From NCBI GenBank assembly GCA_946887345.1, contig CAMPKR010000092.1:1-8379 (forward strand): a stretch of DNA of 8,379 nt. Direction: 5' to 3'. Shown one piece after another: positions 1 through 6,865 of the stretch (the stretch's first letter is position 1; every line of letters starts with the position of its first letter). The notes under the pieces are model-generated. The model had not been told where the DNA came from. It saw only the letters and a program-made list of their open reading frames with translations, and made no database searches. This stretch comes from an uncultured Bacteroidota bacterium. GTDB taxonomy: Bacteria > Bacteroidota > Bacteroidia > Chitinophagales > Chitinophagaceae. The position numbers were made by a program, and so were the translations under genes.

Positions 1-104
1 GCCATTTTAATGAAAATAATTAATCTAGCCACCAACCATTTTTCAGTACATTACCGAAAATCGGGACTCTTTGCTTATACTTGAGCTGCAAAAACACCGA
101 TTTT
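1..104. other. Left-edge non-coding stretch before the lipoprotein gene
   Basis: AT-rich leader region with no reading frame that I can support. It probably holds the promoter of the + strand lipoprotein gene. I see no hairpin, repeat or RNA gene in it, and the upstream neighbour lies outside the window. Confidence 0.6.
76..83 (+). promoter_or_regulatory. Weak candidate -7 promoter element (TATACTTG)
   Basis: Matches five of the six fixed positions of the Bacteroidota -7 consensus TAnnTTTG and lies 21 bases before the lipoprotein ATG, a sensible leader length. I find no convincing TTG/TTTG at the expected -33 spacing. This is position and motif only, so treat it as a suggestion. Confidence 0.25.
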
Positions 105-359
105 ATGAGAAAAGCTACCCTGCTGCTTACCCTTGCCGCACTTTCCCTTGGTTTAACCTCCTGCTACAAAAACTGGACTTGCGCCTGTAAGATCACCACC
201 ACCGCCACATACAGTTCTGGTCCTCAGACGGACATTGACTATCTGCACGTAGAACTGCTTGGCTTCAAGAGCAAGGCTAAAAAAGACTGTAATGCTATGG
301 ACGATAGCGAGAATTATGGTAGCGTGGTTTCTACTACTGACTGCACGCTTTCAGAGTAA
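105..359 (+). CDS. Small Cys-rich lipoprotein, function unknown
   Basis: An 84-residue protein with a classic lipoprotein signal peptide: MRK, a hydrophobic core over residues 4-19, then the lipobox LTSC with the lipidated Cys at residue 22. The mature protein would be only about 63 residues, begin CYKNWTCAC, and contain four further Cys: a C-x-C pair near its start and two single Cys toward the C terminus, enough for two disulfides in the periplasm. Short lipoproteins with this spacing are common in Bacteroidota and have no assigned role that I know of. A longer frame opens at a TTG at 81, but ATG at 105 puts the charged MRK directly before the hydrophobic core, as a signal peptide requires. 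The gene converges on gpsA with one base between the stop codons. The gene is intact; the function is unknown. Confidence 0.8.
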   Translation: MRKATLLLTLAALSLGLTSCYKNWTCACKITTTATYSSGPQTDIDYLHVELLGFKSKAKKDCNAMDDSENYGSVVSTTDCTLSE

Positions 360-360
360 G

Positions 361-1386
361 TTAGATCAATCCCTTTTCCAGCTCAATAAACATGTCAGCA
401 GCAGGTCTTTGTTCCCAGAGTGCCTGGTAGATGCCGGAGGCAATCGGTATGTCTATATGAAAGGACTTGGAGATCGCCTGCATGCCTCTCGACGCATAGT
501 AGCCTTCAGCTACCATACTCATTTCCAGTTGCGCTGACTTTACAGAGTAGCCCTTACCCAGCATTGCGCCAAAAGTACGGTTACGGCTATGGAGTGAGTA
601 GCAAGTTACCAGGAGGTCGCCGAGATAGGCAGAAGTATGAAAATCGGGATGCTCATCAGAAGGATGCACTTTTTCAAAGTGTATTTCAAGGAATCGGTGC
701 ATCTCGCGGTAGCAGTTGGTGATGTATACGCTCAGGAAGTTATCGCCATAATCCAGCGCATGGGCCATACCTGCACCTATGGCATATATATTCTTCAGCA
801 CGGCGGCAAACTGGGCCCCCCATATATCGTGATTGTAAGTGGTATTGATATAAGTGTTGCTGAATGCTGTAGCTACCGCTGAAGTAAGTTCATCATTCAG
901 TCCTGAGAAGGTGAGGTAGGAGAGACGTTCGTCCGCTACTTCCTCGGCATGGCACGGGCCGGTAATGGCTACATACTTGTTAAGGTCGTAGCCTATCTTC
1001 TCCGTAAGGTAATCGTTCAGCAGCAGGTTGCTATCCGGCAGAATACCTTTTATCGCTGAAAGGATATTCTTGCTTAGCCACAGGCTTGCGTCTACGCTTT
1101 CTATCACTACCTGGGCGTAAGAAGACGGAACTGCAAAGATGATAGTATCGCAGGCTTGCAATACTTCTTCCAGTTGGTCGGTGGGCTTTATCGTTTCAGG
1201 TAAAAAGCGGACAGAGGTCAGGTAGTGCGGATTATGATTCCTTGCCTGCAGGTGCTTTACAGATTCGCCGTTGCGCACCCACCAGTGTATAGCATAGCCA
1301 TTGTCGGTAAGTATCTTGGCAATAGCTGTTCCCCAGCTACCGTTGCCGACAATTCCTATAGTGCCCAGAACCTTATTACTTGCCAA
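361..1386 (-). CDS. gpsA: NAD(P)+-dependent glycerol-3-phosphate dehydrogenase GpsA
   Basis: A soluble 341-residue enzyme that reduces dihydroxyacetone phosphate to sn-glycerol-3-phosphate, the backbone precursor of membrane phospholipids. The N-terminal Rossmann fold shows the dinucleotide loop GNGSWG (residues 14-19). AIKG (Lys113) and GPCHAEE (143-149) are the usual active-site segments; many relatives have GPSFAEE there, so Cys-His is a variant. LKN at 197-199 carries the catalytic Lys198, followed by the family's YAIGAG and DYGDN. SRNRTFG (267-273) and VAEG (292-295) belong to the C-terminal helical domain. Length is normal. The start must be non-ATG: the frame is closed upstream by TAG at 1399-1401, and the first in-frame ATG encodes Met207. 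TTG at 1384-1386, 13 residues before the GxGxxG loop, is the best choice. It follows the PEGA-like gene by 24 bases and is probably cotranscribed with it. Confidence 0.95.
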   Translation of the reverse strand: MASNKVLGTIGIVGNGSWGTAIAKILTDNGYAIHWWVRNGESVKHLQARNHNPHYLTSVRFLPETIKPTDQLEEVLQACDTIIFAVPSSYAQVVIESVDASLWLSKNILSAIKGILPDSNLLLNDYLTEKIGYDLNKYVAITGPCHAEEVADERLSYLTFSGLNDELTSAVATAFSNTYINTTYNHDIWGAQFAAVLKNIYAIGAGMAHALDYGDNFLSVYITNCYREMHRFLEIHFEKVHPSDEHPDFHTSAYLGDLLVTCYSLHSRNRTFGAMLGKGYSVKSAQLEMSMVAEGYYASRGMQAISKSFHIDIPIASGIYQALWEQRPAADMFIELEKGLI

Positions 1387-1410
1387 TGTTATAATGTGCT
1401 AATGAAAAAA

Positions 1411-1851
1411 CTACCTGATCCTTTCAGCCGACAGTTCATCACCATGCTCCTTCGTGCCCAGTGTCAGGTACTGATTTCTGCCAATGCTTATGTAGAACAG
1501 CAGCAGCAAAACTAATGGTAAAATAAAGAAAATGGAAAGCTGGATACCAAAAAAGAGCTGCATAATGAAATGCAGGGTTACGAGTATAACCGAAAAAGGC
1601 ATCATCACCTTATTATGCTTAAAGCCCGAAAGCTCAAACACACGGTTCTCGTTCTCCGATACGTTGAATTTGATGGTCTGGCTGCCACACCAGTCGATCT
1701 TGGCCACAAGCTGATACTCACCTGCCGGTATTTCGTACTCAATGGTTTCGTCGTTATCTATATCACTTAGATGTTCACCATCCAGGTAGAGGCCTATACT
1801 TCTGAATCTATTCATGAATTCGTTAGCCCGCACAATTACTATTCTCGCCAT
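1411..1851 (-). CDS. Uncharacterised membrane protein with PEGA-like N-terminal domain
   Basis: A 146-residue protein with no signal peptide. Residues 4-77 look like a small beta-sandwich: LYLDGEHLSDI, then EIPAGEYQLVAKIDWCGS, then a strand-rich stretch ending in FELSGF. The 'DG ... G.Y' rhythm resembles PEGA-type surface or carbohydrate-associated domains, and the KIDWC motif recurs in hypothetical Bacteroidota proteins I recall. Residues 83-124 are strongly hydrophobic and could form two closely spaced membrane helices, followed by a short charged tail (GRNQYLTLGTK and on). The sandwich domain would then be on the same side as the tail, probably cytoplasmic, although topology is uncertain. 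The ATG at 1849-1851 begins right before the first strand. A candidate promoter lies 19 bases upstream and gpsA follows 24 bases downstream. Function cannot be stated. Confidence 0.75.
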   Translation of the reverse strand: MARIVIVRANEFMNRFRSIGLYLDGEHLSDIDNDETIEYEIPAGEYQLVAKIDWCGSQTIKFNVSENENRVFELSGFKHNKVMMPFSVILVTLHFIMQLFFGIQLSIFFILPLVLLLLFYISIGRNQYLTLGTKEHGDELSAERIR

Positions 1852-1870
1852 ATTGGGTTATGCTAAACGT

Positions 1871-1878
1871 CAAATTTA
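1871..1878 (-). promoter_or_regulatory. Candidate -7 promoter element (TAAATTTG) for PEGA-like gene and gpsA
   Basis: Read on the - strand this is TAAATTTG, an exact match to the Bacteroidota -7 consensus TAnnTTTG, in the 56-base gap between the adaptor gene stop and the PEGA-like gene ATG. Nineteen bases separate it from the ATG, giving a short normal leader. The -33 region holds only a poor match. If real, it separates the PEGA-like/gpsA pair from the metG/adaptor transcript. Confidence 0.5.
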
Positions 1879-1907
1879 GGGATTTGGAAGGAAGAATCCA
1901 CGTTAAA

Positions 1908-3302
1908 TTATTCATCTTCCTTGTCTTCAAAAAGCTTGTCTTTTTCTACCATCTTCACCCTGCTTTTGTCGCGCAGGGTGCGGGCTATAGCACCGTATGG
2001 GGCCGTCACTACCTGTTCTCCTTTTTTCAGGCCTTCAGTGATTTGTATATAGGTATTATCCTGTATGCTGGTTTTTACATCTCTCGTCGTTACTTTTTTA
2101 GACTTCTCGTCATATACAAACACTACTTGCCTAATTTCTTCCAGGGCAAATGAAGGATTATTCTTATTCTTATCTTTTATGCTATCAGGCCAGTCGCGGG
2201 TAGTTACGGCGTTCACTGGTACGGAAAGGATATTATGCTGCTTATTAGTCTGTATTTCTACCGAGGCAGACATGCCCGGCTTGAACGGGAACTTACCCTT
2301 GGGCAGGTTTGCAACCAGGTCTGAATAGCTCTCAGGCAGTATCAGTATATGCACCGTGTAGTTGGTGACCTGGTCGGTAGAGTTCTGTTGCATCATGGTA
2401 GACTTGCTTGATACAGCTATCTTAGATACGATGCCGGTAAATTTCCTGTTGCGGTAAGCATCTGCATCTATTATTGTTGTGTCACCTATTTTCACCTTGG
2501 CAATGTCTGTCTCGCTCACCTCCACGCGTACCTCTATACGGCTCATATCTGCAATGGTCAGCATTTCTGTCCCGGCCATTTGGGCAGTACCTACCACGCG
2601 CTCGCCCTGCTTTACGTTCAGTTGCGAAATGATACCGGCAGTAGGTGCCGTGATAGTGGTCCTGCGCAGGTTTTCGCGGGTCTGCGAAAGGTTAGCTTCC
2701 GCAGCCCTTACACCATATTGTCCGCTTGATGTATTGGCCTTGGCTGCTTCATAGGAGGCTTTGGCGCTTTTATAGTTAGCCTCGGCCTGTTCAAATTCGA
2801 GTGCCGATATTACCTTGTCTTTATAAAGCTTCTTATTGCGCTCAAATGTAGCCAGCGCCAGGTCGTACTGTGATTGCGCCTGCGCTACCATTTCCTTAGT
2901 GTTGGTTACTCCCGCACGTGATTGCTGTACAGAGGCCTCCGCCTGCGTTACTATTGAACTATAGATAGCAGGATTGATCTTTACCAGCAGCTGGCCCTTT
3001 TGTACACTATCACCTTCTTCTATCGTAAGCTGAATAATTTCACCGCTTACTTCAGGGGCGATCTTCACTTCTGTTTCAGGATATATCTTTCCACTGGCAG
3101 TAACTGTCTCGGTAATGGTGTGCAGTTCGGTTTTTTCTACCGCTACTTTTAGTCCGCCATCATCGCCCGATTTACCCAATGCAATGATGATGATCAGCAG
3201 CAGGATAGAGCCTATTATTATCCACCACAGCCTTTTTTTCTTCCAGGAGGAGGAGCGTCCGGCTTTGGCAGAGTGAACTGAGGTAGTGTGCGTGTTATCC
3301 AT
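1908..3302 (-). CDS. HlyD/MacA-family periplasmic adaptor (membrane fusion protein) of an efflux system
   Basis: A 464-residue membrane fusion protein that would bridge an inner-membrane exporter to a TolC-type outer-membrane channel. Residues 1-24 are a polar, basic cytoplasmic tail and 25-42 a single membrane anchor. The first half of the lipoyl-like domain is at about 74-110 (PEVSGEI, EEGDSVQKGQLL). A long Ala/Gln/Glu-rich alpha-helical hairpin spans about 112-215, and the second lipoyl half is at 217-250 (TITAPTAGII, KQGERV). The beta-barrel domain runs to FKPGMSASVEI (340-350), followed by a membrane-proximal domain. The layout and length match MacA-like adaptors, which usually pair with MacB/FtsX-type ABC permeases; an RND partner is also possible. 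No pump or TolC gene is adjacent. It starts at ATG 17 bases after metG, so it is probably read from the metG transcript, with no clear ribosome-binding site. Confidence 0.9.
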   Translation of the reverse strand: MDNTHTTSVHSAKAGRSSSWKKKRLWWIIIGSILLLIIIIALGKSGDDGGLKVAVEKTELHTITETVTASGKIYPETEVKIAPEVSGEIIQLTIEEGDSVQKGQLLVKINPAIYSSIVTQAEASVQQSRAGVTNTKEMVAQAQSQYDLALATFERNKKLYKDKVISALEFEQAEANYKSAKASYEAAKANTSSGQYGVRAAEANLSQTRENLRRTTITAPTAGIISQLNVKQGERVVGTAQMAGTEMLTIADMSRIEVRVEVSETDIAKVKIGDTTIIDADAYRNRKFTGIVSKIAVSSKSTMMQQNSTDQVTNYTVHILILPESYSDLVANLPKGKFPFKPGMSASVEIQTNKQHNILSVPVNAVTTRDWPDSIKDKNKNNPSFALEEIRQVVFVYDEKSKKVTTRDVKTSIQDNTYIQITEGLKKGEQVVTAPYGAIARTLRDKSRVKMVEKDKLFEDKEDE

Positions 3303-3319
3303 GTTGTGATCCGTATATG

Positions 3320-5410
3320 TTATTTCACCTCGCTGCCATTTGTAGCAGCTTCTGATGGCGAAACAAAAATAAGTTTTCCGTCGTTATCGGTAGCGCAGAG
3401 TATCATACCCCTGCTTTCTATTCCTTTCATTTTTCGGGGTGCCAGGTTGGCCACCACTGTTACTTGCCTGCCTATTATCTCCTCGGGCTTGTAGTGCTGC
3501 GCAATGCCCGATACCACCGTTCTTTTTTCAAAGCCGAGATCAATTTCCAGCTTCAGCAGCTTATCTGCCTTCTCCACCTTTTCTGCACTCACGATGGTAC
3601 CTGCACGCAGGTCTATCTTCGTGAAGTCGTCGATAGTTATTTCAGGCTTCTGCTGTGCCTGTGCAGGCTTTTCTTCGGCAGGTTTAGCTGTCGCCTGTGC
3701 TGCAGCACTTTGCTTTAGGTTCTCGTGCAGCTTTTCTACCTGCGTAGCTACTTCAGTGTCTTCTATCTTCCTGAACAGCAGCTCGGGTGCCCTCAGCGGG
3801 TAGCCTACATTCAGCAGGTCCATCCTCCCTGCATTTTCCCAATCCAGCATGCGGTCTACTACCTTCATCATACCGCACATCTTCTTTGCTGTAAACGGCA
3901 GGAAAGGATTAGAAAGTATGGCCAGGTTGGCACAAAGCTGCAGGCATATATGCAGGCAGTTATCTATCAGCTTCTGGTCTTCCGGTTTTTCGGCTACGGT
4001 TTTAGCCACTATCCATGGCTGCTTGTCCTGCATGTACTTATTGCCTTTACGGGCGAGATCTATCACCTCGTATAGCCCATCGCGGAACTTGTAGTTTTCC
4101 AGGTCGGCCTCTACCAGGGTCTTCGTATTACGTATTTCGTTTATCAGCATCCTGTCAGCATCGTCCATCACGTCTTCATGCAGTTTCGGCACCTTGCCAT
4201 TGCATAATTTGTGCATTAGTACAAAAGCACGGTTGATAAAGTTGCCAAAAATTGAAACCAGTTCGTTATTGGTCCTGTCCTGGAAATCCTTCCAGGTAAA
4301 GTCATTGTCCTTGGTTTCAGGCGCATTCGCGCAAAGCACATATCTCAGCACATCCTGCTGATCGGGGAAGTCCTTTATGTATTCATCTACCCACACCGCC
4401 CAGTTGCGCGAGGTAGACACTTTATCTCCTTCAATGTTCAGAAACTCATTGGCCGGTACATTCTCAGGCAGCACAAATTTTCCATGTGCTTTCAGCATCG
4501 CCGGGAATATGATACAATGGAACACAATGTTGTCCTTGCCTATAAAGTGCACCAGCTTAGTATCCTCCTGCTGCCAATAGTCAGCCCACTGGTTCGTGAG
4601 TTCTTTGGTGGCGCTTATATAACCGATGGGTGCATCAAACCATACATAAAGTACTTTGCCTTTTGCATCGGTGAGCGGCACGGGCACACCCCAGTTGCTA
4701 TCGCGGGTCATAGCGCGTGGCTGCAGGCCGTTGTCTATCCAGCTCTTACACTGGCCGTATACATTGGCCTTCCACTCGTTCTTCTTTCCTTCCACTATCC
4801 ATTCGTTGAGGAATGACTCATATTTATTCAAAGGAAAATACCAGTGCTTCGTCAGTTTCTTTATGGGTTTGGCATTGCTGAGTGCTGAGCGCGGGTTGAT
4901 CAGTTGCTCAGGGGAAAGTGTGCTGCCGCATTTCTCGCATTGGTCGCCATAGGCATTTTCATTACTGCATACGGGACAGGTACCAACTATATACCTGTCA
5001 GCCAGGAATACATCCTTTTCTTCATCGTAGTATTGTTCACTTTCGCGTTCTTCAAACAGGCCATCATTGTACAGCTTGGTGAAAAAATCCTGCGAGGTCT
5101 CATGGTGTATCTTATTAGAAGTACGCGAATAGATATCGAAAGAGATACCCATCTGCTCAAAGCTGTCTTTTATAATGGCATTGTACTTATCTACCACCTG
5201 CTGAGGTGTGATACCTTCCCTCATGGCGCGGATAGTAATTGGCACACCGTGCTCATCGCTTCCGCAAACAAATTTTACATCTCTTTTCTGAGCCCTTAAA
5301 TACCTTACATATATATCAGATGGCAGGTAACAGCCAGCCAGGTGACCTATATGCACGGGACCATTGGCATAGGGTAGGGCGGCAGTCACTAAATAGCGCT
5401 TAAAATCCAT
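3320..5410 (-). CDS. metG: Methionine--tRNA ligase MetG
   Basis: Cytoplasmic class I aminoacyl-tRNA synthetase that charges tRNA-Met and initiator tRNA. The 696-residue protein has a literal HIGH motif at 20-23 ([12 protein letters not shown]), then a zinc knuckle with Cys145, 148, 158 and 161 (CPVC and CEKC) in the connective-peptide region. The KMSKS-equivalent loop is KVSTS at 330-334, within [13 protein letters not shown] helical anticodon-binding domain follows, then a low-complexity Ala/Gln/Lys/Pro linker at about 568-590. The C-terminal Trbp111/EMAP-type OB-fold tRNA-binding domain runs from about 591 to the end ([20 protein letters not shown]) and normally dimerises the enzyme. The frame stays open to a TTG at 5440, but ATG at 5408-5410 fits relatives, which begin M-(K)-DFKRY just before the catalytic domain. 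The 89-base gap upstream has only a poor promoter candidate (TATCTTGC). Confidence 0.97.
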   Translation of the reverse strand: MDFKRYLVTAALPYANGPVHIGHLAGCYLPSDIYVRYLRAQKRDVKFVCGSDEHGVPITIRAMREGITPQQVVDKYNAIIKDSFEQMGISFDIYSRTSNKIHHETSQDFFTKLYNDGLFEERESEQYYDEEKDVFLADRYIVGTCPVCSNENAYGDQCEKCGSTLSPEQLINPRSALSNAKPIKKLTKHWYFPLNKYESFLNEWIVEGKKNEWKANVYGQCKSWIDNGLQPRAMTRDSNWGVPVPLTDAKGKVLYVWFDAPIGYISATKELTNQWADYWQQEDTKLVHFIGKDNIVFHCIIFPAMLKAHGKFVLPENVPANEFLNIEGDKVSTSRNWAVWVDEYIKDFPDQQDVLRYVLCANAPETKDNDFTWKDFQDRTNNELVSIFGNFINRAFVLMHKLCNGKVPKLHEDVMDDADRMLINEIRNTKTLVEADLENYKFRDGLYEVIDLARKGNKYMQDKQPWIVAKTVAEKPEDQKLIDNCLHICLQLCANLAILSNPFLPFTAKKMCGMMKVVDRMLDWENAGRMDLLNVGYPLRAPELLFRKIEDTEVATQVEKLHENLKQSAAAQATAKPAEEKPAQAQQKPEITIDDFTKIDLRAGTIVSAEKVEKADKLLKLEIDLGFEKRTVVSGIAQHYKPEEIIGRQVTVVANLAPRKMKGIESRGMILCATDNDGKLIFVSPSEAATNGSEVK

Positions 5411-5470
5411 TCCGTTGTTCGTCTTAAATTCAGGCTGCAAGATAAGGAATAGGGTGGAGAGATAGGGAAG

Positions 5471-5486
5471 ACATTAGCATTAATGT
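5471..5486. repeat. Short perfect inverted repeat downstream of the toxin gene
   Basis: ACATTA, a GCAT spacer, then TAATGT: six-base arms that are exact reverse complements, in the gap between the toxin stop and the metG start. It is AT-rich and has no following T-run in either direction, so it is a poor terminator. It could be an operator-like site or chance. Confidence 0.3.
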
Positions 5487-5499
5487 TTAATTGATTGGG

Positions 5500-5805
5500 T
5501 TAATATCCAACTGGCTGCCGGCCGGTATGTCGAAACCTGATTATTTGTATTTCCGAATCAGTAATTAGGTATGAAATGCGAAAGTGATGGAGCTCAAACG
5601 CTCTATAGTTAGTGTCGTTGTCAACTCTATATTTATCTGCCGGGTATCTTGTAGGATTTTCATATAGTTCTCCTACAGCTTTGTAAATGTCCTTCCTGAC
5701 TTTTACTGAATTAGCTTTGGAGTCCTTGGAAATATATTGAATAGCTTTTCTAAAGTCCTTTATTGCAAAAGAACTCCAGACTATCTTGTGTTTTTTGCTT
5801 ACCAT
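5500..5805 (-). CDS. RelE/ParE-superfamily toxin of a type II toxin-antitoxin pair
   Basis: A 101-residue basic protein with the ParE/RelE fold pattern: strand KIVWSS, a helical pair over about residues 13-50 (AIKDFRKAIQYI, then a Lys-rich second helix ending ELYENP), then PTRYPADKYR, NYRAFELHHFRISYLI and a final strand IQIIRFRHTGRQP. Conserved positions of the superfamily are visible: the NP after helix two, Arg60, Tyr67-Arg68, the R-x-S-Y-x-I strand and the final basic strand. Family members act either on gyrase (ParE) or as ribosome-dependent mRNA nucleases (RelE); the sequence alone does not settle which, although the fold pattern leans to the ParE-like branch. Its ATG lies inside the end of the antitoxin gene, and ATGGTAA holds the start of one and the stop of the other. 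Base composition is much more AT-rich than in the neighbours. The frame is intact. Confidence 0.85.
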   Translation of the reverse strand: MVSKKHKIVWSSFAIKDFRKAIQYISKDSKANSVKVRKDIYKAVGELYENPTRYPADKYRVDNDTNYRAFELHHFRISYLITDSEIQIIRFRHTGRQPVGY

Positions 5806-6026
5806 GAATCCATCTCTTTTTCGAGATCTTCATGTGTGGTGAACTCCCCGCTTTTTATCTGTGCAACGGCTTCATCCAATTCCTTATTATATTGAACGAT
5901 ATCTTCGGAGATATTCCCCTTCTTCAAAACCAGGAATGAGCGGATAACGGCAAGAATTGATTTCTTTTCCTCGCTTCCTAACAGCGGCAGATATTTTTGT
6001 ATTTCAGAATCTAATGTAGTTGCCAT
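5799..6026 (-). CDS. Antitoxin partner of the RelE/ParE-type toxin
   Basis: A 75-residue acidic, largely helical protein directly upstream of the toxin and overlapping it by seven bases, the usual antitoxin-first order that implies translational coupling. The N-terminal half (SEIQKYLPLLGSEEKKSILA through SFLVLKK) is probably the dimerising or regulatory part. The C-terminal half (QYNKELDEAVAQIKSGEF, then THEDLEKEMDSW) looks like the toxin-wrapping segment. I recall similar N and C termini in small Bacteroidota proteins paired with ParE-like toxins; I cannot place it in a classical RelB, ParD or Phd family by eye. The frame extends to a TTG at 6035, but that TTG lies in the candidate -7 promoter element, whereas ATG at 6024-6026 gives the family-like start MATTLDSEI. 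It follows surE by 59 bases. Confidence 0.8.
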   Translation of the reverse strand: MATTLDSEIQKYLPLLGSEEKKSILAVIRSFLVLKKGNISEDIVQYNKELDEAVAQIKSGEFTTHEDLEKEMDSW

Positions 6027-6032
6027 GGTACC

Positions 6033-6040
6033 CAAATTTA
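6033..6040 (-). promoter_or_regulatory. Candidate -7 promoter element (TAAATTTG) of the toxin-antitoxin pair
   Basis: An exact TAnnTTTG match on the - strand, identical to the element at 1871-1878. It lies only six bases before the antitoxin ATG, so transcription would begin at or next to the start codon and the mRNA would be leaderless or nearly so. No clear -33 match. It places the pair under its own promoter, separate from surE. Confidence 0.45.
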
Positions 6041-6085
6041 CTGATTATTGTCGTCTATACCTTTACTCTTAACATTATTTATAAC

Positions 6086-6853
6086 CTACCACTCCTTTTC
6101 CAGCCACTCCTTCACCTTATAATCTGTAAGGTCAAATTTCACAGGCACTACGCTGGCATAGCCGTCTTTCAGTGCCTGCACATCTGTGTCATCGCCCTTA
6201 TCCATATTCAGGAACTTTCCTGTCATCCAGTAATAGTCCTTCCCGCGGGGGTCCACCCTGTGGTCAAACTCCTCTTCCCACTTAGCATAAGCCTGGCGAC
6301 ATATCTTCAAACCTTTAAACTCCTCTGCACTTCTTATGGGTATGTTTACATTCAGGAGTGTGTGTGGCAGCAGATCAGAACTGAGCATTTTTTGAGTTAC
6401 TTCCCTTGCTACCTGCTTCGCCACCGTAAAATCTGCATTGTAGTTATAGTCTAAAGATGAAAAGCCTACAGAGGGTATCCCTTCTATCGCCGCTTCCATT
6501 GCCGCCGACATGGTGCCGGAATAAATTACATTGATCGAATTGTTAGCACCATGGTTAATGCCGCTCACGCAGATATCTGCCTTGCGGTGGAGTATTTTAT
6601 CTTTAGCAAGCTTCACGCAGTCAACCGGCGTGCCGCTGCATTGCCAGGCTTCTATGCCTTCAAAGATGTCTGCTTTGTATAGCCTTAATGGATGCCCTAT
6701 AGTTATCGCATGTCCCATTCCCGATTGCGGACTGTCAGGGGCTACTACTATTACTCTTCCCAGGTCTTTTACGGCTTCTACCAGTGCCCTTATGCCGGGC
6801 GCTGCTATTCCGTCATCGTTAGTTACCAGTATTACCGGCTTTTCTTTGCTCAT
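6086..6853 (-). CDS. surE: 5'/3'-nucleotidase SurE
   Basis: A 255-residue metal-dependent phosphatase that removes phosphate from nucleoside monophosphates (5' and 3'); some members also act on short polyphosphate. All family signatures are present. ILVTNDDGIAAPGI contains the metal-binding Asp13-Asp14. VVAPDSPQSGMGHAIT contains Ser44, the Ser ligand position. GTPVDCVKLA lies at 75-83. SGINHGANNS (97-106) supplies the Asn ligand and is followed by YSGTMSAAMEA, as usual. Length is typical and no signal peptide is present, so it is cytoplasmic. The start is the ATG at 6851-6853, nine bases after the permease stop, so readthrough from the ABC genes is possible. Many Bacteroidota surE genes have unrelated neighbours, so the ABC linkage need not mean a shared function. 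Confidence 0.96.
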   Translation of the reverse strand: MSKEKPVILVTNDDGIAAPGIRALVEAVKDLGRVIVVAPDSPQSGMGHAITIGHPLRLYKADIFEGIEAWQCSGTPVDCVKLAKDKILHRKADICVSGINHGANNSINVIYSGTMSAAMEAAIEGIPSVGFSSLDYNYNADFTVAKQVAREVTQKMLSSDLLPHTLLNVNIPIRSAEEFKGLKICRQAYAKWEEEFDHRVDPRGKDYYWMTGKFLNMDKGDDTDVQALKDGYASVVPVKFDLTDYKVKEWLEKEW

Positions 6854-6857
6854 GCCG

Positions 6858-6865
6858 CAAAATTA
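6858..6865 (-). promoter_or_regulatory. Possible -7 promoter element (TAATTTTG) overlapping permease stop
   Basis: An exact TAnnTTTG match on the - strand whose first three bases are the TAA stop of the permease. Only four bases separate it from the surE ATG, so initiation would have to fall on the start codon itself. That closeness, and the lack of a -33 match, make chance quite possible. Confidence 0.22.

Noticed and set aside
1405..1428. Terminator between the PEGA-like gene and gpsA (T-run after CTGA...TCAG on the - strand)
   Set aside because: The stem is only four base pairs around a five-base loop, too weak for an intrinsic terminator; gpsA begins 24 bases on.
1889..1920. Inverted repeat GGAAGA ... 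TCTTCC around the end of the adaptor gene
   Set aside because: Six-base arms, a 20-base spacer and no T-run; not a credible terminator.
4904..5299. Hydrophobic 131-codon frame on the + strand
   Set aside because: It lies wholly antisense to the metG catalytic domain, which is an unambiguous gene; the hydrophobicity is a by-product of the opposite strand.
5411..5440. MetG start at TTG 5440
   Set aside because: The ten extra residues precede the conserved MDFKRY start, which has its own ATG at 5410.
6020..6454. 144-codon + strand frame across the surE 3' end
   Set aside because: Antisense to conserved surE coding sequence, with no recognisable domain and no start context.
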